Shown piece after piece: positions 32,117-52,963 of a stretch of 64,000 nt of DNA (position 1 is the first letter of the stretch; the number at the start of each line of letters is the position of its first letter). The DNA is from Diadophis punctatus similis (taxonomy: Eukaryota > Chordata > Lepidosauria > Squamata > Dipsadidae). The position numbers and the translations under genes are program-made. The notes beneath the pieces were generated by a model. The model saw nothing but the letters and a program-made list of their open reading frames with translations, was not told the origin of the DNA and did no database searches. The stretch covers positions 3,319,608-3,383,607 of the forward strand of contig JALIGW010000026.1 of NCBI GenBank assembly GCA_023053685.1. Reading direction: 5' to 3'.

Positions 32117-32270
32117 ACATGTGTGGCCTAGAGGTGGAGCTCTTGCCTCATTATCAGGAGGTTGTGAGTTCAATCCTAGGTAGAGGCAGATGTAGGGTCT
32201 CCTGCTGGGGCAGGGGGTTGGACTAGATGACCTGCAAGGTCCCTTCCAACTCTGTTAATCTGTTAAATCT
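32112..32270 (+). mobile_element. tRNA-derived SINE with a CR1-type 3' tail
   Basis: A box-like TGGCCTAGAGG and B box-like GAGTTCAATCC, then the CR1 tail GGGGGTTGGACTAGATGACC ending TGTTAATCTGTTAAATCTG. The 3' end suggests mobilisation by CR1 machinery. Preceded by (CA)n at 32086. Confidence 0.8.
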
Positions 32271-32898
32271 GAATATCTCCTTAAAAAGTACCACACACCC
32301 CCAGAGAGGGGACGTCTCCTTTAAAAGGCGGGCCCAGCGCCACGCGCATGCGTCAGCCGGGCCTCCGCGGGAAGTCTGATAACCCGGCGAAGGAGGAGGA
32401 GAAAAAGGAAGAAGCCGCCTGGGTGGGGCGGGAGGCGGGGCCGAGGAAGAAAGGAGGGGGGGGGGAAAGAGACAGAGAGACAGAGAGACAGAGAGACAGC
32501 CGTGAGGTCATCAGCTGCGGCCGCCGGCCGCCGGGTCACGTGGCGGCCGTCGAGCTGTCGCGCGGGAGGCCGGGCGGGCCCCTCCCCTCCGGACGTCGCG
32601 GGGCCGATGACGCGAAGGCGCGGCTCGCGCGCTGATTGGGCGGCAGCCCGGCCGAAGGGGGCCGGCGGGCGCGGCGGGGCGTGCGGCCACGCCCCCTCGT
32701 CCGCCCCTCCTCCTCCTCCTCCTCCTCCTTCTCTCGCTCCGGGTGTGCGCGAGGCGGCGGCGGCGGCGGCGGCGGCGCGTGGCCTCGTCGGCGTCTCCGT
32801 CCAGCGCGGCCTCCCCTTCTCCTCCTCCTTTCCTCCTCCTCTTTTCTTCTCCCCTCTTCCCCCCCCTCTTTCCTCCTCTCCTCGCCCAGGCCGGGGCC

Positions 32899-43151
<10,253 letters not shown>

Positions 43152-43900
43152 CCGGCTGGCCGAAACCTTCGCCGTTAAGGGCTCCTTCCCTCCCGGAGGG
43201 CGAGGGGGTGGGAAGGCGCCCGCTTTGCACAGACTGCTCACTTGAAGCCAGAGGCACTGACAACAAGGAGAAAAAGAACGAACGAAAGAAAACGAAAAAG
43301 AAGAGAGAGACACACACAAAAAGGACCACCTGCCAACCCCTGTGATGCTTAAGAGGGGCCTGGCCTTATTCCCTCTTAGTGTTAAAAATCTCAAGCGGGA
43401 AAAGCGAGAGAGAGAGAGAGAGACTACTGTAGAAGCTCTCCTAGTTGGAAAGCTTCTTGTTATTTATATGTGAATATGTTTGTAAAGTTGTGTACAGGTT
43501 TCTGTTTCGTTTCCGGGGCGGGGGGGCGGGGAGGGGTTGTTTTGGGGTGTTCTTTTTCCCCGGGGAGGAGGGGGGTTAGTGCTCTTTATCTAGGACTCAT
43601 TTACTGTAACGTTCGGGTGAGAACACATTGTTGGTCGAACAAAATAACTGTCTTGTAGCGAAAGCTTTTTTTTGCTCCCTGGGAGGTTTTAAACAAAACG
43701 AAACGGAAAAAAAAGCCCTGGGATCTAGCACAGACATCAGCAGTTATAATCTGAACAACTCTGCATGGAAGTTGTGTTTTCAAGTAAAGGATTGGAATGG
43801 ATCGCTGACTTTTTTTATTTTTTGAAATACTTTTAAGGACTTGCTTTCTCCTTATGTGGCCTGTTCTTTGCTGTTACCTCCTTTTTTTACAAAAAAAAAA
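43152..43900 (+). other. ZMYND19: ZMYND19 3' UTR (extent approximate)
   Basis: Non-repetitive sequence follows the TGA, with CTC/GAGA runs and a G-rich segment at 43512-43575. No AATAAA was seen before the next mobile element at 43966. A variant AGTAAA at 43783-43788 is the best signal I could find. Confidence 0.5.
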
Positions 43901-44004
43901 AAACGTATTTCCCCACAATATGGAATTGAACTGATTTGGGACTTGTCAGCTTCTGCTAATTACACAGGTAGTCCTCGACTTAATGGCCACAATTGAGCCC
44001 AACG

Positions 44005-44229
44005 TAATCAAGGAGAGAAGCAAAGTAGAACTAAGGAGGAATTTCCTGACAGTGGGAACAATTAATCCGTGGAACAAGTTGCCTCCAGAAGTTGTGAATG
44101 CTCCAACACTGGAAGTTTTTAAGAAGATGTTGGACAACCATTTGTCTGAAGTGGTGTAGGGTTTACTGCCTGAGCAGGGGGTTCGACTAGAAGACCTCTA
44201 AGGCCCCTTCCAACTCTTGTCATTCTATT
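44005..44229 (+). mobile_element. CR1 LINE 3' end nested in a palindromic MITE
   Basis: A short 5'-truncated CR1 (NLPPEV-type frame and GGGGTTCGACTAGAAGACC tail ending TCATTCTAT) interrupts the MITE at 43966-44675. The MITE reads continuously on either side (GAGCCCAA before, TTGCTAAGCGAG after). Confidence 0.85.
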
Positions 44230-44549
44230 GCTAAGCGAGAGATTTGTTAAGGGAATTTTGCCCCATTTTGCGACCTTCCTTGCCACCGTTGTTAGGCGAA
44301 TCAGTCCAGTTGTTAAGTTGGGAACACGGTCATTAAGCGAATCTGGCTTCCCCATTGACTTTGCTCGTCAGAACGTCACAAAAGGGGATCCCATGAGCAC
44401 AGGAAACACTGTGACCGTCATAAATATGAGTTGCCAAGCGTCTGAATTTTGCTTGATGCTGCAAACGGTTGCAAGGGTGAAAAAATGTTCATGCGTCCCT
44501 TTTTTTCAATGCCGTTACAACTTTGGACGGTCGCTAACATTAACTAACT

Positions 44550-44638
44550 AAGTTGGAAGGGACCTTGCAGGTCATCTAGTCCAACCCCCTGCCCAAGCAG
44601 GAGACCCTAACATCTGCCTCTATCTAGGATTGAACTCG
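44550..44638 (-). mobile_element. CR1-tailed SINE, truncated, antisense
   Basis: Has the CR1-type tail and GTCTCCTGCTTGGGC part (reverse complement) but stops after the B-box region. Confidence 0.7.
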
Positions 44639-44679
44639 CAATGACGAACTGTTGTAACTTGAGGGCTACCTGTACTTCT

Positions 44680-46090
44680 CCAGCCGCAGAGAGCAGGATA
44701 ACCACTCCTTAGATGAAGCAGAGCTCAAATATTCCCATTTCGAGGTCAGAATAGATGTCCCATGCCTATTGACGGTTCTCCCACTTGGGCTGCGGATTGA
44801 GAATTGATGTTCCAGAAAATGGCAATGTTTTCAATACATTTAAGCGGCTGGACTGCAGGGCAGGACCCCGTTTTCAAACCGGTATCCCTAAAACTCTGTG
44901 GCCATCCTACGTTGAACCTCAAACCCAGCCGCACAGGTTGGCATAGTGTTGAAACTTGGCCTATGGGTAGTTCGTCTGGGATTTTGCATGTCGCGCACAC
45001 CCAGAACGTGTGCTAGTCATGCCCACTACAATTCAGCATTGGGAAGTTTATAATCTTAATTGCAGTTGTAGTTCCTGGTGATATTTGCACCGCATCCTAT
45101 GGATTCTCAAGCCATCCAGGTCCTGGTTGTCCCAAATGTGCTTTTTCAAGAGGCCAATGGGCTTGCTTTGTTTTTTCTCTTGAAGACGTTTCGCTTCTCA
45201 TCCGAGAAGCTTCTTCAGTTCTTGACTGGATGGTGGGGAATGGAAGGATTTATACTCCTTGCAGACAGCTGGTCATTTGCATCCTTTTAGCGGGTCGTTG
45301 GGGCCACTTGGAGGTTGACCTGCGGTGATCCTTAGGACACAGACAAACCTCCAAGCGACCTCAAGTGATTCTCTGAAAGGATGCAAATGATCAGCTGCCT
45401 GTAAGGAGTATTAATCCTTCCATTCCCCACCATTCAGTCAGGGCTGAAGAAGCTTCTTGGATGAGAAGTGAAATGTCTTTGAAAGAAAAACCACCCACCC
45501 GCTGGTCTCCCATCCGGATAGTGGTATTCCCACTCACCGGATATTTATTTATTTATTTATTTATTTGGTCGTTTTTATATGCAGCCCAACTCCCGTAGGA
45601 CTTGGGGATAGTGATCATTAGGATAGGACTGTGCCAGGTAACTTTGTGTGTGCATGTGTGGGGTGGGGGAATGCCTCTATTTTTAGGTGCCCCCCCCTTT
45701 CACTGCTAGAACCAACTGCTCGCTTATCTTAAAATTAACCTTTAAAAAAAAAGATCAAGTGAATTCAACTTCCCAAGACTGGAATAAATGTTTTGAGCAC
45801 ATCAAAACTGCCCTTTCTTTAGGCGCATTCAAGTAACGTGGGGAATGAGTCCAAAGATACTTATTCTGGGCAAATTTATTCCGCAATTAAAAGTGGCATT
45901 TTTCTGTTCAGGGAAAAAAAGCCTCTCTTCTGCCCCCCAACCCCACATCCCATAGTAACCTCTTCCCGCCCTGCAAGATAATGCAGCTTCCTCCAGATGT
46001 GCAGGAGTCCAATATTCCCCCCCAAAAAAAGCTTGCATGGACCTCAAATTCTGCGGGTTGCAGCCCACCCCCAGAACCCCCAATTTATTT
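44680..46090. other. Intergenic region between ZMYND19 and DPH7
   Basis: Holds the palindromic repeat at 45175-45485 and an L2-type antisense tail at about 45540-45610 ((TTTA)n, CAACTCCCGTAGGACTTGGG). The rest, including 44680-45100 and 45620-46090, shows no exon or repeat I recognise. Confidence 0.4.
45175..45485. mobile_element. Palindromic repeat of unknown class
   Basis: GACGTTTCGCTTCTCATCCG AGAAGCTTCTTCAG at the left is inverted at the right (CTGAAGAAGCTTCTTGGATG). The inner arms also pair (GGATTTATACTCCTTGCAGA against TAAGGAGTATTAATCC). Confidence 0.65.
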
Positions 46091-46099
46091 TGCATTTTC

Positions 46100-46459
46100 C
46101 CTAAAAGGATAGACTGCAGTGTAGCTAAAGGGGCGAGGTGAGGAAGAACTACAACTCCCGGCAGGCTCTGGGAGGCGGGGGCCGCTGGGACTTGTAGTCC
46201 TCCCCCCAAAAAAGACAAAACAGCTGGTGGGCGCAAGGTTGGAGAAGCCAGCCGGCTCGGCTCCACCTGGGGGCGGGGGCGGGAGGGGGCGTGGCCAGGG
46301 CGCACACCTGGCGAGGCACCTGCTTCCCCTCCCGAGAGCGCAGCGGAGCGGGGCTGCCGGCCGAGAAAGGCGGGGAGAGGAAGAGGCGCGCCTAGCCTCG
46401 CCCTCTCGGCGCTCCTTTCCTATTCCCAGCCCGCGCCGAGGCCAGGAAGGGCGGTCTCG
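46100..46459 (+). promoter_or_regulatory. DPH7: DPH7 CpG promoter and predicted noncoding first exon
   Basis: CpG-rich DNA ends at a good plus-strand donor (GGTCTCG|GTGAGTGC, exon end 46459). DPH7's start codon lies just after an acceptor at 48565 or 48570, so a noncoding first exon is required and this is the best candidate upstream. The transcription start is not resolved. The motif ACTACAACTCCCGGCAGG near 46149 contains ACTACAACTCCC, which resembles a ZNF143/SBS-type promoter site. Confidence 0.55.
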
Positions 46460-46499
46460 GTGAGTGCTGCGCGGCCGGCCTCGCCTCCCGGTCGCCGCG

Positions 46500-46974
46500 C
46501 TTGGAGAAGGGTCCCTCCTTTGGGCAGGGGCGCACGAGGAGGGGCGCTTTGGAGAGGGACACTTGGGGGAAAGGTGGCTTGGAGTGGGGTCCTTTGGGGA
46601 GGGTCCCTTTGAGGGGCGCTTTGGAAAGGGTGCAATGGGGAGGGACCCTTTAGGAAGGGATCCTTTGGAGAGGGTCGTTGGAGAGGGTCCCTGAGGTGGG
46701 GCACTTGGAGAGGGTCCCTCCTTTGGGCAGGGGCGCACGAGGAGGGGCGCTTTGGAGAGGGACACTTGGGGGAAAGGTGGCTTGGAGTGGGGTCCTTTGG
46801 GGAGGGTCCCTTTGAGGGGCGCTTTGGAAAGGGTGCAATGGGGAGGGACCCTTTAGGAAGGGATCCTTTGGAGAGGGTCGTTGGAGAGGGTCCCTGAGGT
46901 GGGGCACTTGGAGAGGGTCCCTCCTTTGGGCAGGGGCGCACGAGGAGGGGCGCTTTGGAGAGGGACCCTTGGGG
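46500..46974. repeat. 203-bp G-rich minisatellite
   Basis: GGGCAGGGGCGCACGAGGAG recurs at 46522, 46725 and 46928, 203 bp apart, with long identical intervals. Built from smaller (C/T)TTGG-AGAGGGTCCC modules. The DPH7 first intron begins at 46460. Confidence 0.9.
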
Positions 46975-47336
46975 GAAAGGTCGCTTGGAGTGGGGTCCTT
47001 TGGGGAGGGTCTCGTCTGGGAAAGGTCGCTTGGAGTGGGGTCCTTTGGGGAGGGGTCCCAATTTGAGAAAGGTCGCTTGGATTGGGGTCCTTTGGGGAGG
47101 GGTCCCATTTGGGAAAGGTCGCTTGGATTGGGGTCCTTTGGGGAGGGGTCCCATTTGGGAAAGGTCGCTTGGATTGGGGTCCTTTGGGGAGGGGTCCCAA
47201 TTTGGGAAAGGTCACTTGGATTGGGGTCCTTTGGGGAGGGATCCCATTTGGGAAAGGTCGCTTGGAGTCAGGTCCTTTGGGGAGGGTCGTTGGGGAGTGC
47301 TCCCATTTGGGAAAGGTCACTTGGAGTGGGGTCACA
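46975..47336. repeat. 46-bp G-rich minisatellite
   Basis: About eight copies of AAAGGTCGCTTGG plus GGGGTCCTTTGGGGAGGG at roughly 45-47 bp spacing. It shares modules with the 203-bp array and continues after the SINE at 47477-47745 in degenerate form. Long open frames on both strands are by-products. Confidence 0.9.
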
Positions 47337-47339
47337 TCA

Positions 47340-47476
47340 TCATCAGATTAACAGAGTTGGAAGGGACCTTGCAGGTCATCTAGTCCAACCCCCTGCCCAA
47401 GCAGGAGACCCTTACATCTGCCTCTACCTAGGATTGAACTCACAACCTCCTGATTGTGAGGCAAGAGCTCCACCTC
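47340..47476 (-). mobile_element. CR1-tailed SINE, antisense
   Basis: Full length, AGATTAACAGAGTTGGAAGG to GAGGCAAGAGCTCCACCTC. It was inserted inside the G-rich minisatellite, which resumes at 47477. Confidence 0.8.
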
Positions 47477-47924
47477 CTTTGGGGAGGGGCGTTGGGGGAG
47501 GGTCCCTTTGGGGAGGGGCGTTTTGGGAAGGATTTGGAAAGGGGGCGCTTTGGAGAGGGTCCCATGGGGAGGGACCCTTTAGGGAGGGATCCCTTGGAGA
47601 GGGTCGTTGGAGAGAGTCCCTGAGAAGGGGCACTTGGAGTGGGGTACTTTGGGGAGCGGCACTGGGGAGAGTCTATTTGGAGAGGCTCCCATTGGGGAGG
47701 GTCAGAGAGAGGCTCTTGTGGAGTGTCCCTTTGGGGAGGGGGCCCCACTTTTGATGCCCCTGTACACGGCTGGCTGCCCAGGCACTGCTCTGGCCTCAGA
47801 GCCCTGGCAGGATTACGTATGTCAGTAAAAGTTCCTATTATAGGATCGAGGATATTTATTTATTGTTTTTACAGATCATGCGAGCCCACCACCCACCCCC
47901 TGAACATACTTAATACCTTTCCTT

Positions 47925-48090
47925 CCAGTTATTTTCCCTACAACAACAACCCTGTGAGGTGGATTGAATTGAGAAAGAGGGACTGGCCCAAAGTCACCCA
48001 GTTGGCTTTCATGCCTACGGCGGAGCTAGAACTCCCTGACTCCCGGTTTCTAACCTGATGTCTTAACCACTAGACCAAACTGGCTCTCAA
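47925..48090 (-). mobile_element. Sauria-like SINE, antisense
   Basis: CAACAACCCTGTGAGGTGGA, AAAGTCACCCAGTTGGCTTT and CTTAACCACTAGACCAAACT, the classic tRNA-SINE order read backwards. DPH7 intron 1. Confidence 0.75.
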
Positions 48091-48587
48091 TTATTAATAT
48101 TAATTATTATTAGTATTTAGGAAGTCAGTGGGAGGTTGCTATTTTTGGATCCGGGACATTTTTCTTTTTATTATTATAAGGGTGCGCAGGAGGTTGCTAT
48201 TATTAGCTTTGCCTATCAGATATCATTGCTATTATTTCCTTTGAGGAAAAAATAACGGAATGTGGGAACTGTGTGAGAGATTACACTCGTTGGATCAAGG
48301 ATAGTATTATTACTATAATTATTACTATTATTATTATTTCTTCCCTTAAAAATGGAGTGCAGGACGACCTTGGTGTGCATTTGCTAATATTGGATCAAGG
48401 ACATCATTATTACGACTCTGATTATTTGCTTTGTCTTTAGGATTTTTATTTATTTTTAGATAACATTGCAATCTGTCCTAATTATTTTGATCGCTGGATA
48501 AATTCCATATAACAGTGGGAATCGGAATCCATAATAAACTCTTGTTTTCTTTATTTCTTCTCCAGCGCAGAATGAATGCACGTTGAT

Positions 48588-51500
48588 ATGGCTCTCAAAT
48601 GCAAGGCAAAAACTTTGCAGGTGGTTGATACCGAATATAGTGCGGACGCGGTAGAATGGTGCCCGGTGGAAGGTTGGCACGGCATCCTGGCATGTGGCAC
48701 CTACCAGTTGAAGAAACCGGAGAGTGAGGTGAGCTGTAGACTTTTTCGAGAAGCCAGAGAAAACTTATGAAATTGTTTTGCAGGTACAGTCTTAATAAGG
48801 GAGAATATTTGTCGCTCAGGGTTGAAATGTCCTTGGTGCTCTCTGGGCTTTGCCGTTGTCTTGCAGACATTTCATGACCCAACTAGGTAAGCTCATCAGT
48901 GCTTGGGTGTGTGGTGTTTGCTCCCTGTTTGTATACAGTAGCTTCTTTCAGTCTTGGAGGAGGTGTGGTTTTCCCCTTGGTAGAGGCTTGGTTAGGATAT
49001 TGTTTTCTCCTTGATTGTTTGTCTGGTGTTAATCCCTGCTTATCTGGATAATAGATGCTGGTTGCAGAGGCCACCTACTGACTATAAACAGGGAGTGAAC
49101 CCCACACTCCCTCACACTGATGTTACCTAGTTAGGCAAGGAAATGTCTACAAGAAAACTACCATGCTCTGAGAGCACCAAGAACCCTGCAGTTCAATCCT
49201 ATGCGACAAATATTCTCTTCTATTGGTACAAGCTAGTTAGGCAGATCCTTCAGGGCGTGGTTCTGATTTTCATCAGCATGACTAGTTGACTGTATACAAT
49301 GGGTTGGTTGAGTTTTGGGTTGTTTTCTTTCTGCTTCCTTAACAGCCTGGCCAGAGCGGTAGCGAGGACAGCAAGCCCCCTGCGCGTCTAGGACGTCTCT
49401 ACCTCTATTCCTTTGAAGATCAACTTTTCACACCGCTGACCGAGATCCAGAGGCTGGAAACGGCGGCTATATTGGACATTAAATGGTTGGATGGATGCTT
49501 CTCCGTTTTGTTTGCAAGTTTTTACTTCTCCGAGAAAAAAAATTTTTTTTATTATTATTTTTATTTTATTTTTTAAAAGTTTTTTTTATTTTTTCTCCAC
49601 ATTTGTATATCAATACACATATACCTTAAAATATGACAATAATATACATAGTTATACATTTTGGTTTCAGTCATTCAAAAGTCAGTATCTTATTTTGCAC
49701 CTATTTTTAATCAAAATAGTCTGTTCTTCTTCTTTCTGTTACACTCCCCTTCCTCTATCTCCATCTCCTCCTTCTACTTTCTTGCTCCTCCACTCCCCCT
49801 CTACCTCTCTCCACTCCTTCTCCTCTCCCTTCCTTCTACTTCCTCTTTCTCCCTCTTTGCCTTTCTCTTAGTGCTCTTTATCCTAACTCATCTCATATTT
49901 AACAGACTGATGATATAGTCCAAAATTTTAAACTAGCAGTGCCTCTTCTAGAATTTTTATTGTTATATCGTTTCTATATATATAATACTTTACTCTAGGT
50001 ATGTGTTGCTAAAATAATGCTGCCTCCATTCTTCGAGAAATTAGATTAGCTGGGGAAGGGTTATTCCCTGTGCAGGAAAGATTTGCCCATAGTGGAGAAA
50101 GTTGGGGCTTTCAGAAGGAGAAGGTGTCAGATCTGAGTTGAAGGCCTCAACGGTGGAGTTCATGGAGCAACCATCAAGGTTCTGATGTTCTCCACGCATG
50201 GTCCACATCTTTGATTGGGAGGGAATTTCCTGTCTTGAGCATAAGAGCCAAATGGTTAAGGCACCAAGCTAGAAAGCAGGAGTGTGGAAGTTCAAGACCT
50301 GCTTAAATAGGAAAGCCAACTGGATGACTTTGAGCCAATCGCCAGGAGATGGTGAGTTCTAGTCCTGCTGTAGGCATGAAAGCCAACTGGATGACTTTGA
50401 GCCAATCACCAGGAGATTGTGAGTTCTAGTCCTGCTGTAGGCATGAAAGCCAACTGGATGACTTTGAGCAAATCACCAGGAGATTGTGAGTTCTAGTCCT
50501 GCTGTAGGCATGAAAGCCAGATGGGTGACTTTGAGCCAATCGCCAGGAGATGGCGAGTTCTAGTCCTGCTGTAGGCATGAATGCCAGATGGGTGACTTTG
50601 AGCCAATCACCAGGAGATGGTGAGTTCTAGTCCTGCTGTAGGCATGAAAGCCAGATGGGTGACTTTGAGCCAATCGCCAGGAGATGGCGAGTTCTAGTCC
50701 TGCTGTAGGCATGAAAGCCAGATGGGTGACTCTGAGCCAATCGCCAGGAGATTGTGAGTTCTAGTCCTGCTGTAGGCATGACCTCAGCGAGTTCTTGTTG
50801 TGGGAGAAATTAGGAGGGGGAAGGTGTATTGGGTATGTCCAAAGCCTTATGTGTAAAAATAATCAAGGTGGGAGATAGATAAATAAAACGTTATTTTGCC
50901 TTGCTCTTCCTTCCTGTAAAATGGGTAGCGTGCTTTTTCAATCCTTTTCGGCCAGCGTCATAATTTCTGTACCCAAGGCTTGGGTTGAGTCAGACTGGAA
51001 AGGAAATGTCCTTCCTTTTTTTCAACATCATTCTTTTCTTCTTACACCTCTGCTGATGTCTTTGCTATCTCTTCCACTTCAAGGTGCCATGCTCCCATCG
51101 CAGGGCATCCTGTTCTAGGCATCGCAACTGCCCAGGGAGTGGTGAAGCTGGCCCACTTGATGGGAAGCGAGGTAGGTGTCTTGAGGCCCATAACCATCTA
51201 AGTGTCAGGGTTCCAAATGTGAGATTTATATACCGCCTCACAGTGCAAGCACTCTCTAAGCGGTTTACACCAGTAAGCAATGTATATATTTATATTGCCC
51301 CCAGCAATCTGGGTCCTCATTTTACCTACCTCGGAAGGATGGAAGGCTGAGTCAACCTTGAGCCGGTGAGATTTGAACCGCTGACCTGCGGATCACCGTC
51401 AGCTAAAGTGGCCTGCAGTACTGCCTCTAACCGCTGCGCCACCTCGGCTCATGCTAAGGTTTCCTAACTGCTGCTGGAGACAGTGTCCACGTTCTTACCA

Positions 51501-52891
51501 GTCTCATTTTCTTTCCAGTAGAAGAGTTGCAAACTTCAACCTTTGTGCAGTGTTGACCTGGGAGATGATTGCCTTGCTCTGTCATTGGACTGGTCCACGG
51601 GACGAGAGCAGGGGTAAGTGGCTTGAGGGCGTAGCACGGTGTGTCTCAACCTTGACAAATTTGACATGAGTTAGCAGTGAGAACAATTACTGTATTTTTC
51701 GGAGTATAAGAGGCACCGGAATACTCCTTAGTTTTGGGGGAGGAAAATAGGGGAAAAAATCTACCTACCAGGTATTCATCTGGCTAGCGTCCTTAGTCTG
51801 GTCAGCTTCAGCACATTATTTTATCCCCTGGTTAGGGCTGAAAAAACCTTTTTTGGAGGGAGTAGCAATGAAAACAAGCCTGCAAAGACTTAGGGCTGGA
51901 AAAAAACCTCTTCTGAGGGAATAGCAATGAAAAAAATCCTGCAAGCTGGGAAGATCATTAGCACCTCGTTAGGGCTGGAAAAAAAAGCTTTGAAAAAGCT
52001 ACATCTGGAGTATAAGGCGCACCCAAATTTTCAGCCTCTTTTAGGGGGGGAAAAAGGTGCGTCTTATACTCCGAAAAATACGGTAATCAATGGAACAGGT
52101 TGCCTCCCGAAGTTGTGGGTGCTCCATCACTGGAGGCTTTTAAGAAGAGACTGGACAGCCATTTGTCTGAAGTGGTGTAGTTTCCTGCCTAAGCAGGGGG
52201 TTGGACTAGAAGACCTCCAAGGTCCCTTCCAACTATTCTATTCTATTCTATTCTATTCTATTCTATTCTATTCTATTCTATTCTATTCTATTCTATTCTA
52301 TTCTATTCTATTCTATTCTATTCTATTCTATTCTATTCTATTCTATTCTATTCTGCAGCGGCCAACCCCTGCGACTGGTCAGCAGCGATTCCAAAGGGAG
52401 AGTCAGTTTGCTGTCGGTGGACGAATCCGGTTCCTCGGTGGACGTCTTGGACCAATGGAAGGGACATGACTTTGAAGCCTGGGTCGCTGCATTCGACTAC
52501 TGGAACACTCATGTTGTGTTCTCAGGTGTGCATTTGCTCTGACTGCAGTTGCAAGGGTCTCCGGGAAGCCAGAAATAGGTTGAATGTGGACCACTGTTTA
52601 CCAACCGTTGTGGCATACATGGAAACCTTCCTGCAGGCTAGCAGCGAAGCCTGCAGCTGCTAATTATGTCCTGCTCTTTAGAAAATAATAATAATCATCA
52701 TCTGCTTTCGTCTTCCTAAAGACAACGGAATCATGTTAGCAACTCATTTTTCTTGGTCGTCTTCTCTTCCTGAATCTAGGTGGAGATGATTGCAAACTAC
52801 AGGGCTGGGATACTCGGAGCAGCTCAAGAGTTCCTCTCTTCACCAGTGAGCGGTAAGTAGTAGAATCTCTGAAAGGAATCCATAGCTCCTG

Positions 52892-52963
<72 letters not shown>

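Larger units (their letters stand above)
43966..44675. mobile_element. Family A palindromic MITE holding two nested insertions
   Basis: Starts CAGGTAGTCCTCGACTTAAT and ends GAGGGCTACCTGTA. It is interrupted by a CR1 tail (44005-44229) and by a CR1-tailed SINE fragment (44550-44638). Nested order shows the MITE is the oldest of the three. Confidence 0.8.

Noticed and set aside
46085..47754. Several long open frames (over 200 codons) on both strands, rich in Pro/Lys/Ser or Gly/Leu
   Set aside because: They arise from the G-rich minisatellite, whose composition lacks stop codons in several frames. No splice signals, homology or start context support them.
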